The notes: generated by a model from the sequence alone, not told the origin. DNA of 13,348 bases from Pseudomonadota bacterium (GCA_023436945.1 JAEZHG010000273.1:1-13348), one strand, 5' to 3'; positions 1-8,786 are shown, counted from the first letter of the stretch. Made by a program: numbers and translations.

Positions 1-35
1 AACCTGCCCTATTTAACATCGTAGGAACGTAAAAA

Positions 36-623
36 ATGACCCAAAACCATAGATTTCCGCGCAATTTGATGCTCGCCTGTGTTTTGGGTTTTGGTCTCTG
101 TACGACGGCTGCGAGCGCTAAAACGAACCTGTCCGATGACCAAATCAACGCGACACCCTCCGCATCAGAATCAGGCGTGATCGATCAGCTTCGACAGTGC
201 CAGACGATTTCGGACAATCAGGCTCGACTCACATGCTTCGACCGCGGCATGGCCTCCCTGGACGCTGCAAGCCGATCAGGAGAGGTAGCGATCATCGACC
301 GGCACCAGATCGAGCAGACCAACAGACAGCTCTTTGGTTTCCAGGTTCCCAACCTTGGACACCTGTTCGGCGGTAGCAGCTCAAGTCAGGTTGGTGGCGA
401 GACCATCAACGAGATCGAGACCACACTGGTGAACGCACAACAACGCAGCGATGGCCGCTGGGTGTTCCAGTTGGCTGACGGCAGCGTCTGGCAACAGACC
501 AACAACGATCGCTTTAATGTGCGCAACCGCGAGGGCGATCCCGTCCGTATCCGCCGCGCCAGCCTGAGCAGCTATCTGATGACTGTGGGTGGCAGCCGAG
601 GCATCAGGGTACAGCGCCAATAG
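36..623 (+). CDS. Secreted protein of unknown function with a C-x11-C motif
   Basis: A 195-residue protein. Residues 1-28 form a typical Sec signal peptide: a basic start, a hydrophobic stretch LMLACVLGFGLC, and a likely cut after ASA. The mature part is therefore probably periplasmic. Residues 55-70 read CQTISDNQARLTCFDR. This pattern of Cys, then I-x-D, then RL-x-C-x-D recurs in short secreted proteins of Gram-negatives, and the two cysteines (55 and 67) could form a disulfide. The C-terminal part (about 125-195) is rich in alternating hydrophobic residues (DGRWVFQLADGSVWQQ, then DPVRIRRASLSSYLM), suggesting a small beta domain. I cannot assign a biochemical role. The ATG is preceded by AGGA at 23-26, a spacing of 9 bases. 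The gene ends just before a strong hairpin at 648-677 and converges with the receptor gene. Confidence 0.85.
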   Translation: MTQNHRFPRNLMLACVLGFGLCTTAASAKTNLSDDQINATPSASESGVIDQLRQCQTISDNQARLTCFDRGMASLDAASRSGEVAIIDRHQIEQTNRQLFGFQVPNLGHLFGGSSSSQVGGETINEIETTLVNAQQRSDGRWVFQLADGSVWQQTNNDRFNVRNREGDPVRIRRASLSSYLMTVGGSRGIRVQRQ

Positions 624-647
624 GCTCCCTCGCCTTTCGAACAATAA

Positions 648-677
648 AAAAGGCGGCAACCTTAGTTGCCGCCTTTT
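648..677. terminator. Bidirectional intrinsic terminator
   Basis: A 13-bp perfect stem (648-660 pairs with 665-677) closes a CTTA loop. The left arm begins with four A and the right arm ends with four T, so the hairpin gives a GC-rich stem plus U-tract on either strand. It lies between the stop codons of two convergent genes (623 on +, 705 on -) and probably terminates both. Confidence 0.9.
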
Positions 678-704
678 CCATTTACCCTATCGGGACCGTC
701 TCAC

Positions 705-3700
705 TTAGAAGCGAGCGCGGGCACCGATGTAGAAGTAACGACCGATCACGTCATAGGTCGACGGGTCGGTTTGGTACTGGAAGCCGCTCGCATAGATGGG
801 CGGATCCTTCTCGAACAGGTTGTCGATACCACCGAAGATTTCGATGGTGTCGTTCACCTGCCATGCACCGCTCAGGTAGAAGTAGTTATAGGCTTCAACC
901 TTGTCGATATCTCCCCACTCCGGCACAGCTGCGGTATCAACTACGCTGTCGATGAAGACCCAACGCAGCGAAGCCGAGAAGTTTTCCCAAGCCCAGCTAA
1001 AGCGCGTGTTGAACTTCCATTCCGGCAGAGTGGTCGCGCCAGGCGTACCGTCACCGATGGTGCCGACGAAATTGTCGGAGATTGGCGATGCGACGTCCGA
1101 CTGGAACTGCTGGTTTTCATACCAGGTGCCTTGGGTCGAGATGCCGATACGACCGGTCCAAGCCGGCAAGCCGTAGTCTGCAGGAGTGATGTTCCAGTTG
1201 ACCGCGAGGTCGACACCCGATGCCTTGAAGGTCGCCAGGTTATCATCGGTCGCTTGGATCGAGCCGTTCAGGCCAACGTTGGTCAGCAGGCCGGTGTCGC
1301 CATCACGCTTCAGGTTTTGGCAGTAGACGTTCCCATTGTCGAAGGTCGGGTTGAATTCTGCGTCGAAGCAGCGCGACAGCGAGGTCGAGAAGCCGATCGA
1401 CGAGATCACGTCTTCGATTTCAATGTTGAAATAGTCGACGGTGACCGACAGCGGCGACAGGATTGCCGGGAAGTTGGTCGGAGCGCGGAACACGACACCG
1501 ATGGTGGTCGAGTCTGCGGTTTCCGGCTGCAGGTTCGGATTACCGCCCGAGAAGGTACGGTATTGGGTGCCGGTAGAATCCCAGTTGGCGGTGATTTGCG
1601 ACGACTGGGCTTGGCACAGAGCCAGAACCTGAGCCGCATTTGCACCCGAACGCGCCGTGCTGTCCTTGTCGCACGGGTCGAGGTTACCCGAGGTTACCGA
1701 CGGATAGCCTTCGGCTTGGGTCGAGAACAGTTCACCCACCGACGGAGCACGAACAGCGCGCTGTTGCAGAGCACGGAAACGGACCCACTCGGTCGGAGCC
1801 CACTCACCGCCAGCCTTCCAGGTGTCGGTCTGCACGCCGAGCGAGTAGTCCGAATAACGGTAACCGCCTTCAAAGCCGAGGTATTTGGCAAACGGCTTGT
1901 CAGCAACAATCGGAACACGGACTTCTGCGAACACTTCGCTCACATCGTAACCGCCGAACACGGGACCAGCCGAGTTGCCGCCCAGCAGCGAGCCGGTTTG
2001 CACGCCCTCTGGTGGGACGTCGCTGTAGTCGATGTCGCGGTATTCCAGACCCAGTGCGAAACCGACAGGGCCCGCCGGCAGGTCGATCAGATCACCCGTG
2101 ATCGAGGCGACCACGTTCTTCTGCTCGATAGCCGTTTGCTGGAACTGGCCCTTGGCCATGATGTAGTCGACTTGTTCTTGGGTGATGTTGCCAGCACCGA
2201 ACGGATTCAGCGGCACACAGGTCGAAGGCGTGCCGGTCGAACCTACTGGACCGGTCGGCGATCCTGCCGGGCAGCCTGCCAGAGCGGCACGGATACGGTT
2301 GCCTTCCGGGAAGCCGGCGTGCTCCTGGGTGCTTTCGTACTTGCCGTACGAAGCATAGACGTCCCATGCCCACGACTTGTTGTTGAACAGCGTAACGTCA
2401 CCACGCAGACCGCCGCTGGCCTGATAGGCCGTGGTGTCATAGTTGTAGGTACGCGGGCCAAGCTCGTTCGAGCGACGCGACAGGGTGAACTGGGTGATAC
2501 CTGCCGAGGTCAGCAGATCACGCACCTCGGTGCTCAGGGTGCCGGTGGTGGCAACCGGAATCACGAAGGCTGCTGGCGATTCAGCCAACTGGTTCGAGCT
2601 GGTATAGGTGCTGTAGAGCACGTCACCGTAGAACTCGACCTTGTCGTTAATGTCGTACTTGATGGTGGTGTAGAAGTTGGTGCGCTCGTATGGCGATTGC
2701 AGCAAGTTCACCGGGTTGTAGTCATAAACGAAGTCGGTTGCCGGATCCCAGCCTTCGGTGTTCGGACCGGTGTAGCCCCATGTACCGTCACCCACGCCGG
2801 CGACGAACAGCGAGCCATCCGGGTTAAAGCCCAGACGCTGACCCGCATAGATCAGGTTCGCACGGTCGGTAGCGCTCATACCGCGGCCAGCGAAGTAGGC
2901 ATCGAACTGAGCCAGATTCGCATCCGAGATGGTGTTCGACAGCGAGAAGGTGCCGTCACCGGTAGTATAGGAGCCGTAGGGGATGCAGCTGCCGTCGTTG
3001 AAGCAGTATTGCGCCGTACGCGAGATTTCACGCTCGGTCTGGGCAATGCCGTCACGGGTATTGTGCGAGGCGGCAAAGGTGAAGTGACCGCGACCATCGG
3101 CGAACGAGCCGCCGGTCATCAGGTTGTACTGTACTTCCTTACCGTCATTTTCGCCCGAGATACCGTACTGGGCCGAAACCTGTACGCCCTCGAAATCATC
3201 TTTGAGGATAAAGTTCACAACGCCCGACACGGCGTCTGCACCGTACACTGCCGAGGCACCGCCGGTGATGATTTCAACACGATCCATCAGACCCGACGGC
3301 AGGATCGAAATGTCGACCGCACCGTTCGACGATCCGGGAACCATACGGCGGCCGTTGATCAGGGTCAGACCACGCGACGAGCCCAGTTGGCGCAGGTCAA
3401 GGAAGGCCGCACCACCGGAAGACGGGTTGTTGTTGGTCTTGGTCAGCGAGGGCGAAAGTTGCGGCAGCGAGTTCAGATAGGTCTCGATGCTGGCCGAGCC
3501 GATTTCCTCAAGCTGTTCGGAACCCACGGTAACGATCGGGCTGGTGCCGGTCGTGTCACGGACGCGGATACGCGAACCAGTTACAACGATTTCGCTGACT
3601 TCGGTTGCTTCTTAAGTCTGGCTTTGTGCCGCTGAAACACCCGAAGTCGCAACGAACGCACCAACGATCGTAGTCGCCATAAGGGCGCTACGGAAGTTCG

Positions 3701-3722
3701 ATTTTCTCAATGGATTCCCCAT
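705..3722 (-). pseudogene. TonB-dependent outer-membrane receptor, interrupted by an in-frame TAA
   Basis: Read from ATG at 3722, the first 36 codons give a good Sec signal peptide: basic MGNPLRKSNFRS, then a hydrophobic core, cut after GVSA. Codon 37 is TAA (3612-3614). The same frame then continues with EATEVSEIVVTGSRIR, an N-terminal TonB box, and runs open to 705. The plug domain covers roughly codons 45-175, including GGASAVYGADAVSGVVNF near 154-171. A long 22-strand type barrel follows and ends in FYIGARARF with the C-terminal Phe expected of outer-membrane proteins. Total length, about 1005 codons, is normal for the large receptors of Caulobacterales and sphingomonads. The substrate (siderophore, glycan or other) cannot be told from sequence. 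Only one base change separates the TAA from a sense codon. The longest intact frame, from GTG at 3527 (940 codons), lacks both signal peptide and TonB box and could not be exported. The divergent neighbour is an MBL-fold hydrolase. Confidence 0.85.
3612..3614 (-). other. In-frame TAA separating signal peptide from TonB box
   Basis: The minus-strand codons read Q-S-Q-T-stop-E-A-T-E-V-S-E-I-V-V-T-G. The frame is the same on both sides (87 bases from this codon to the GTG at 3527), so a substitution rather than an indel explains it. A CAA or GAA codon at this place would fit the Q/E/T-rich linker common in this family. Confidence 0.9.
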
Positions 3723-3940
3723 TTCCAAACGCACCAACGGCGCAAATGTCCCGCCTACAACGAGGTCAGGTAACGTTGTTTTCCGCCCTAAGAATGGAAA
3801 GGTCCAGCTTACAGTTAAGATTAAGACCACAATTCCGCCATGTAAGTTTCAAAAATGACACAAATGAAAGTCTGCCGTTCTTTAATTTAGAGACCAGTTT
3901 TCGATACCAAAACCCTCGCAAACTGCTCATGATTACGGGC

Positions 3941-4849
3941 ATGAAGCCTATTCCGTTTGTCCGTGATTTCGACTTTGCCTATGGGCGTTGCGATCAGGTC
4001 TCTGGCCTGATCCAGCGCGTGATCTGCGCCAATCCTGGGCCTTTCACCTTTACGGGCACCGGAACCTACATCGTCGGCAGGAATGAACCGTCAGCCAGTG
4101 TGGCCGTGATTGATCCGGGTCCGGTGGACGAGGCTCATCTCAAGGCGCTGCTAGAGGCCATCGGAGATCGCAAGGTCAGCCATATATTGGTGACCCACAC
4201 CCACGCCGATCACTCGCCACTGAGCCACCGTCTGTCCAGGGCCTGTGCTGACGCGCCGATCTATGCCGCGCCCCTGCCCGCACCTATAGGCACAATGGTG
4301 CCGATGGACGCCGAGGATGACGACAGCTTTGTGCCGGATGTTCTTCTGAAAGACGGCGACATCATCCACGGTGATGGCTGGACTATCGAGACCATCACCA
4401 CACCGGGCCACGCCTCGAACCACCTCGCCTTTGCTCTGGTCGAGGAAAACGCGCTGTTCAGCGGCGATCACATCATGGGCTGGTCTACCACCATCGTGTC
4501 ACCACCCGATGGAGACATGGCGGACTATATCGCCAGCCTCGACAAGATCATGGCTCGTGACTTTGACATCATCTGGCCGACGCATGGTCCGGCCATTATC
4601 GAGGTCACGCCCTTCCTCGACGCCTATCGCGCGCACAGAATGCTGCGCGAGGCACAGGTGATCGAGCGCTTGAAAGCGGGTGACACGAGCATCAGCCAGA
4701 TGGTGCCACTTCTCTATGCGAAGGTGGATAAGGGGCTGTGGCCCGCCGCCAGCCTGTCAGTGCTGTCGCATCTGACCAAGCTGGCCAAGGACGGCCGCGT
4801 TATCGCCCGCCCGGAGGTATCTTTGTCTGCTGAGTGGGTGCTGCTCTAA
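3941..4849 (+). CDS. MBL-fold metallo-hydrolase with C-terminal winged-helix domain
   Basis: A 302-residue metallo-beta-lactamase fold protein. The zinc ligands are in order: HTHADH at 86-91, the His of TPGHASNH at 157, GDH at 175-177 (Asp176), and PTHGPA with His215. Residues from about 230 to 302, including LLYAKVDKGLWPAA and SVLSHLTKLAKDGRV, resemble the winged-helix tail of the LACTB2-like branch. Members of that branch are hydrolases, some acting on RNA and others on small esters or thioesters, so the substrate here is unknown. The protein is probably cytoplasmic, with no signal peptide. The start is uncertain. ATG at 3929 adds four residues, and the frame stays open back to 3710, but homologous-looking sequence begins at KPIPFVRDFDFAYG. 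Neither ATG has a clear Shine-Dalgarno. The stop lies 3 bp from that of the convergent DUF1499 gene. Confidence 0.9.
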   Translation: MKPIPFVRDFDFAYGRCDQVSGLIQRVICANPGPFTFTGTGTYIVGRNEPSASVAVIDPGPVDEAHLKALLEAIGDRKVSHILVTHTHADHSPLSHRLSRACADAPIYAAPLPAPIGTMVPMDAEDDDSFVPDVLLKDGDIIHGDGWTIETITTPGHASNHLAFALVEENALFSGDHIMGWSTTIVSPPDGDMADYIASLDKIMARDFDIIWPTHGPAIIEVTPFLDAYRAHRMLREAQVIERLKAGDTSISQMVPLLYAKVDKGLWPAASLSVLSHLTKLAKDGRVIARPEVSLSAEWVLL

Positions 4850-4852
4850 AGC

Positions 4853-5548
4853 CTATTTGGCTTCAAGCGCCTCATGCATGGCCGCAACCACGTCGCGCGC
4901 CAGCTCACAGGCCTGATCACCGATCGGCAATGTGTCGCGTGCCGACACGCGCACATCGGTGCGCCCCGGACGGATACGCACGGTCACATCATGACGAACG
5001 CCGTAGAAGAAGCCTTCGGTCCAACCGTCAACGCGGAAGAAAGACGCGCCCATGATGGTGACGCCCGCCTTGTCCAGCGCCCAAGCCACGCTTTCATAGG
5101 CCATCTGGCTATCGACAGCGGCCAGCCCCTCGCAGGACTGCGGGGTCTGATCAGCAACACCGTTGTTGCGACGGTCCTGTGCCAGACGACCGGCAAATAC
5201 AGGCGGATCCTCGACATTGGTGGTTACGTCACGCGGGGCTTCGCCAAGATTGCGGGATTGATACAGCACCCCGCCCACCATAATCACCGAAACCAGCAGA
5301 CCGCCCAAAGCCAATGGCCAGACACTGCGGTTACGCACCAACAACAGGCAGGCCAAACCCCCTGCCCCCAGCGCAATCCAAGACAACAGCGGCACAATGC
5401 CAAGGCCGATCTTTCCATAGCCGGTGGCTATGTCGAACATGCCAAGGCGCGTGCCATAGATCGAGACAACGAGGGTCAGAGGGGCCGCCAGCACGACCAG
5501 CACCAGGAGACCGACGACAGTGCGGACCCAGTTGGATGGTTTAGACAT
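4853..5548 (-). CDS. DUF1499-family membrane protein
   Basis: A 231-residue protein with three predicted transmembrane helices near residues 9-30, 48-71 and 76-96. A soluble domain from about 105 to the end matches the DUF1499 pattern as I know it: a VEDPP-VFAGR start, a YESVAWALDKAG helix, a TEGFFYGVRHDVTVRIRP strand pair, and RVSARD. The family has no established function. The soluble part probably faces the periplasm, but this is inferred. The ATG follows an AGAGGGG Shine-Dalgarno. The gene begins 28 bases after the stop of the acyl-CoA ligase on the same strand, so the two probably share a transcript. Its own stop nearly touches that of the MBL-fold gene on the other strand. Confidence 0.85.
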   Translation of the reverse strand: MSKPSNWVRTVVGLLVLVVLAAPLTLVVSIYGTRLGMFDIATGYGKIGLGIVPLLSWIALGAGGLACLLLVRNRSVWPLALGGLLVSVIMVGGVLYQSRNLGEAPRDVTTNVEDPPVFAGRLAQDRRNNGVADQTPQSCEGLAAVDSQMAYESVAWALDKAGVTIMGASFFRVDGWTEGFFYGVRHDVTVRIRPGRTDVRVSARDTLPIGDQACELARDVVAAMHEALEAK

Positions 5549-5576
5549 GGCAAGCCCCTCTTAAATGACCGGACGA

Positions 5577-7205
5577 TCAGCCCGCCGTCGGCAGGCGATA
5601 GTCCTTCATACGTTCACGCAGCAGCTTCTTGTCGATCTTGCCCGTGGCGCCAAGGGGGATTTCATCAACCTCGACAACATCATCGGGCATCCACCACTTG
5701 GCGATCTTGCCTTGCAGGAAGTCCAGATGCTCTTGCTTGTCGAGGCTCTCGCCCTCTTTGAGCTTGACGATCAGCAGCGGGCGCTCGTCCCATTTGGGGT
5801 GTGCCGCGCCGATAACAGCCGCCAGTTCAACCTTCGGATGGCCCACAGCGAGGTTCTCGATCTCGATGGAGCTGATCCACTCGCCACCGGACTTAATCAC
5901 GTCCTTGGCGCGGTCCGTGATCTGCATATAGCCATGCTCATCGATGGTCGCGACGTCGCCGGTATCGAAATAGCCCTCGTCGTCCAGAACATCGGCCTCG
6001 CCCTTGAAATAGGACTTGGCGACGGTCGGCCCCTTGATCATCAGACGACCAAAAGTCGTGCCGTCATGCGGCAAGGCCTTGCCCGCGTCGTCCTTCAGCT
6101 TCAGCTCCACGCCTAGCGGGGGCATACCCTGTTTGACGCGCTGTTTGACCTGATCGTCATAGGGCCACTCATTCATTTCAGGCAGCAGATTCGACACCGT
6201 CCCGATGGGCGAGGTCTCGGTCATGCCCCAGCCCTGAACCACCTCGACGTCGAACTCGTCGTGGAAGGCACGGATCAGCATTTCAGGAACGGCTGCACCA
6301 CCGATCATCACGCGCTTGACCGTGGAGAGTCGCAGCTTGTTCTCGCGCATGTGCTGCAACAGCCCCTGCCACACCGTTGGCACGGCGGCAGAGAAGGTCA
6401 CGCCCTCGGTTTCCAGAAGCTCATAGATGGAGGCACCGTCCATCTTGGCCCCCGGCATCACCAGCTTGGTACCAGCCGCAGGACCGGCAAAAGCGATACC
6501 CCAGGCATTGGCGTGGAACATGGGCACCACCGGAAGCACCACATCATTCGGCGTCGCGCCCAGAACCGTCGACTGCAACCCCATGAAGGTGTGCAGGAAG
6601 TTCGAGCGGTGCGAATAGAGAACGCCCTTCGGATTACCCGTCGTGCCCGAGGTGTAGCAGAGGCCACAGGCCGTCTGTTCGTCAAACCCGCCCCACGTCA
6701 CATCCGAAGAGGCCTGATCGATCAGGCTTTCATAGGCTTCTGCATTGGGTAGCTTGGTCTGCGGCATATGGGCCGCATCGGTCATGATGACAAAGCGCTC
6801 CACCTTGGGAATGTGCGGCAGGATGGCTTCCAGCAGCGGCACAAACGTCAGGTCGGTGAAGATCACCCGATCTTCGGCATGGTTGATGATATAGACCAGC
6901 TGCTCGGGGAACAGGCGCGGGTTCAGGGTGTGGCACACAGCGCCAATGCCCATGATACCGTACCACGTCTCCATGTGGTTGCCCGTGTTCCAGGCAAGAG
7001 TGGCAATACGGTCGCCATTCTGGATGCCCCAGCTTTTCAGGAAGTCCGAAACCTTGCGTGCGCGCTCATGCAGCTCGGCATAGGTGATCCTGACAATGGG
7101 CCCCTCGACAGAACGAGTCACAACCTCGCGATGGGGGTGCCAGTTCTTCGCGTGGTCCAGAATACGATCAACCGTCAACGGCCAATCCTGCATCAATCCA
7201 TGCAT
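5577..7205 (-). CDS. Fatty acid-CoA ligase (AMP-forming)
   Basis: A 542-residue member of the ANL (acyl/aryl-CoA synthetase) superfamily, which activates a carboxylic acid with ATP and CoA. Visible motifs are the phosphate loop [11 protein letters not shown] (184-194), the HANAWG segment (231-236), the adenine-binding GWGMTET (325-331), the Asp of YFDTGD (412-417), the hinge DRAKD (431-435) with IKSGGEWIS after it, and the catalytic Lys523 in GKIDKK near the C terminus. The overall style and the N-terminal [14 protein letters not shown] resemble medium/long-chain fatty acid and 3-methylmercaptopropionate CoA ligases, so chain length cannot be fixed. It is cytoplasmic, with no signal peptide. 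The start is well supported: AGGAGG at 7213-7218 lies 7 bases before the ATG. A DUF1499 gene follows by 28 bases. A TGACC-AAA-GGTCA dyad lies in the divergent promoter region upstream. Confidence 0.95.
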   Translation of the reverse strand: MHGLMQDWPLTVDRILDHAKNWHPHREVVTRSVEGPIVRITYAELHERARKVSDFLKSWGIQNGDRIATLAWNTGNHMETWYGIMGIGAVCHTLNPRLFPEQLVYIINHAEDRVIFTDLTFVPLLEAILPHIPKVERFVIMTDAAHMPQTKLPNAEAYESLIDQASSDVTWGGFDEQTACGLCYTSGTTGNPKGVLYSHRSNFLHTFMGLQSTVLGATPNDVVLPVVPMFHANAWGIAFAGPAAGTKLVMPGAKMDGASIYELLETEGVTFSAAVPTVWQGLLQHMRENKLRLSTVKRVMIGGAAVPEMLIRAFHDEFDVEVVQGWGMTETSPIGTVSNLLPEMNEWPYDDQVKQRVKQGMPPLGVELKLKDDAGKALPHDGTTFGRLMIKGPTVAKSYFKGEADVLDDEGYFDTGDVATIDEHGYMQITDRAKDVIKSGGEWISSIEIENLAVGHPKVELAAVIGAAHPKWDERPLLIVKLKEGESLDKQEHLDFLQGKIAKWWMPDDVVEVDEIPLGATGKIDKKLLRERMKDYRLPTAG

Positions 7206-7212
7206 GCCTATT

Positions 7213-7218
7213 CCTCCT
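7213..7218 (-). promoter_or_regulatory. Strong Shine-Dalgarno of the acyl-CoA ligase
   Basis: AGGAGG on the minus strand, 7 bases from the ATG at 7205-7203. This fixes the start of the ligase gene. Several other genes in this window start without a recognisable site. Confidence 0.85.
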
Positions 7219-7294
7219 GCCTATGTTTGCGCCCGTTGTTCGGTGAGCGGCGCTTGGTAAGGACGCTAAGGCAAGTTCGCGCCAATGCGCAACG

Positions 7295-7307
7295 TGACCA
7301 AAGGTCA
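7295..7307. promoter_or_regulatory. Dyad TGACC-AAA-GGTCA, possible operator
   Basis: A perfect 5-3-5 inverted repeat between the divergent acyl-CoA ligase and uridine kinase genes, 90 bases upstream of the ligase start. It has the size of a binding site for a dimeric regulator. Which protein binds it, and whether it controls either gene, is unknown. Confidence 0.35.
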
Positions 7308-7383
7308 GCTTTCAGAAGAAATGCGCTATTTTCGACCAATGCCGACTTGCGACAGGCAGCGGCACAGTGGAATGAGGCGGCCC

Positions 7384-8034
7384 ATGACAATCCTTATCGC
7401 AATCTCCGGCGGCTCCGGTTCCGGCAAATCCACCCTGGCCGAAGCACTCATGGCCTCGTTCCCAGAAGGCACCGCGACCCTGTTGCGCGAGGACTCCTAT
7501 TATAAGGATGCCGCATCATTCGAAGGCTTTGACGCTGCGACCCACGATTTCGACCATGTCGACGCCCGCGACCACGACCTTCTTGTGCGCGATCTAAGTG
7601 CTCTCAAGAGCGGTGAAGATATCATCGCCCCCATCTATTCCTTCATTACTCACGGTCGTGAAGAGGGCGGAGAACACGTTAAATCAGCACCGATCGTGAT
7701 TATCGAAGGTACGCACGTACTGTGTAACCCTGAACTCTGCGCGCTGTTCGATATTAAAGTATTTGTGGATACGCCGGCAGATATTCGTTTCATCCGTCGA
7801 CTACTCCGCGATCAGGTTGAACGCGGCAGAACCTCGGACTCCGTCATCAATCAATATCTTGCAACTGTCCGCCCGGGTCATGAAGGCTTTACAGAGCCAT
7901 CCATGCGACATGCGGATTTCGTTATCGCCGATCATACCGCCGCTGTGCGCCTGGTAGATAATGATGCGGTTGTACGCCTTGCAGCACCTGTTCTTACGCA
8001 CCCTCTACTTAAAGAGCACCTCATAACTGCTTAA
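7384..8034 (+). CDS. udk: Uridine kinase
   Basis: A 216-residue P-loop kinase of the uridine/phosphoribulokinase family, which phosphorylates uridine (and usually cytidine) to the nucleoside monophosphate in pyrimidine salvage. The Walker A motif GGSGSGKST is at residues 9-17. EDSYYKD follows, then the family pattern FDHVDARDHDLLVRDL, APIYSFITHGR, IVIIEGTHVL, VDTPADIRFIRRLLRDQVERGRTSDSVINQY and the C-terminal MRHADFVI. Length is normal for bacterial Udk. The ATG is chosen because the fold begins at once (MTILIAISGG) and GAGGCGG precedes it. The same frame is open 99 bases further upstream, but that stretch encodes nothing family-like. The 3' part and the following gap look AT-richer than the genes around them. 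It is divergent from the acyl-CoA ligase. Confidence 0.9.
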   Translation: MTILIAISGGSGSGKSTLAEALMASFPEGTATLLREDSYYKDAASFEGFDAATHDFDHVDARDHDLLVRDLSALKSGEDIIAPIYSFITHGREEGGEHVKSAPIVIIEGTHVLCNPELCALFDIKVFVDTPADIRFIRRLLRDQVERGRTSDSVINQYLATVRPGHEGFTEPSMRHADFVIADHTAAVRLVDNDAVVRLAAPVLTHPLLKEHLITA

Positions 8035-8083
8035 GGTTGCAGGAATAATCAACGCACCACCCTTAGTGGCTACGTATAAATAC

Positions 8084-8156
8084 TTACACCGTAAACTTCG
8101 CTATTGTGTATAGGTAACAGCTACCGTAAAGCTTTTGAGGTAACAGCGTTACTCAA
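8084..8156 (+). promoter_or_regulatory. Repeat-rich leader, probable promoter and operator of the TetR-like gene
   Basis: AGGTAACAGC occurs twice (8112-8121 and 8138-8147), exactly 26 bases apart. Each copy sits in a dyad: GGTAACAGCTACC (8113-8125) and GTAAC-AGC-GTTAC (8140-8152). The second is further flanked by TTGAG and CTCAA (8135-8139 and 8152-8156). ACCGTAAA also occurs twice (8088-8095 and 8123-8130). A weak promoter may be TTACAC (8084-8089) and TATAGG (8109-8114), but the 19-base spacing is long. The placement 20-65 bases before a TetR-family gene suggests self-repression; this is inferred. Confidence 0.5.
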
Positions 8157-8177
8157 CCCCCAACTACGATTCCAGCG

Positions 8178-8783
8178 ATGAACGCTCACCTCGATCCAAG
8201 AACGCTGACGATCATCAAGGAAGCTCGTCAGCGATTCGTCACCGACGGCTACGCCGGAACCCGTATTGAGCCAATCGCCCGCGAAGCCAGTGTTTCGACA
8301 GCGACACTGTATATGCTCTTCGACAGCAAAGCTGCGCTGTTTGAAGCGGTAATTCGCGATACAGCGCGCGAATTCGACAGAAAACTGGATCTGCTGAAGG
8401 TCTCTTCTCCGCCTTCGGCAGAAATGCTGTCGAATATGGTGATCGGCTATACAGAGTTCCTGGCCGACCCGTTTGTACGAAAGATGTTCAGACTGGTTAT
8501 CTCCGAGCGCCCTCGCTTCGGTGAGCTTTCGGCACAGTTCTTTGATGAGGGGCGCGGCAATATCGCCCACATCCTCATAAAGACGTTCGAAGCACTGAAC
8601 GAACAGGGCGTCACCCGTATCGACAATCCCGGATGGGCGGCCAGCCAGTTGCTGGGCATGGTCGAACACCCTGCCCTGCTTATGCCATTGGCCATGGGCA
8701 AGGACCCTGTCCTGAGCCGCTCTGCGCGGTCGATTGCCGAGGACGCGATGGAGACCTTCTGGGCCCGCTACCGCGTCAAATAG
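8178..8783 (+). CDS. TetR/AcrR-family transcriptional regulator, AefR-like
   Basis: A 201-residue regulator. Residues about 10-58 form the TetR N-terminal DNA-binding domain: IIKEARQRFVTDGYAGTRIEPIAREASVSTATLYMLFDSKAALFEAVI, with the helix-turn-helix at roughly 28-50. The C-terminal ligand-binding part, with LADPFVRKMFRLVISERPRFGELSAQFFDEG, resembles the AefR-like C-terminal domain, often found in regulators of efflux pumps and stress genes. The ligand and targets are unknown. No obvious pump gene lies beside it, so its regulon is either itself or genes elsewhere. The leader carries paired dyads that could be its operator. The ATG lacks a clear Shine-Dalgarno. The stop is 3 bp from that of convergent pdxH. 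Confidence 0.92.
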   Translation: MNAHLDPRTLTIIKEARQRFVTDGYAGTRIEPIAREASVSTATLYMLFDSKAALFEAVIRDTAREFDRKLDLLKVSSPPSAEMLSNMVIGYTEFLADPFVRKMFRLVISERPRFGELSAQFFDEGRGNIAHILIKTFEALNEQGVTRIDNPGWAASQLLGMVEHPALLMPLAMGKDPVLSRSARSIAEDAMETFWARYRVK

Positions 8784-8786
8784 GGC

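Noticed and set aside
666..3635. A 989-codon open frame on the plus strand, antisense to the receptor
   Set aside because: It mirrors the receptor codons in a GC-rich gene, gives an Arg/Val/Gly-rich sequence with no domain, and begins within the terminator hairpin.
3723..3928. Promoter boxes for the receptor and the MBL-fold gene
   Set aside because: Candidates such as TTGAAA on the minus strand pair only with poor -10 boxes, and I found no Fur-like or paired TTAA-N7-TTAA CtrA site. I cannot support a specific promoter.
3710..3940. N-terminal extension of the MBL-fold protein back to 3710
   Set aside because: The extra residues cross the divergent promoter region and overlap the receptor's leader codons. 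They do not resemble the hydrolase family, whose start fits MKPIPFVRDFDF.
4874..5761. Plus-strand open frame opposite the DUF1499 gene
   Set aside because: It is rich in His, Gln and Arg without domains and overlaps both real minus-strand genes.
7285..7383. Longer start for uridine kinase
   Set aside because: The added 33 residues have no family resemblance and span the divergent promoter region. The internal ATG has an adequate ribosome site and begins the fold.
5565..7505. Several plus-strand open frames opposite the acyl-CoA ligase
   Set aside because: They are shadows of a strongly supported gene with complete ANL motifs on the minus strand.
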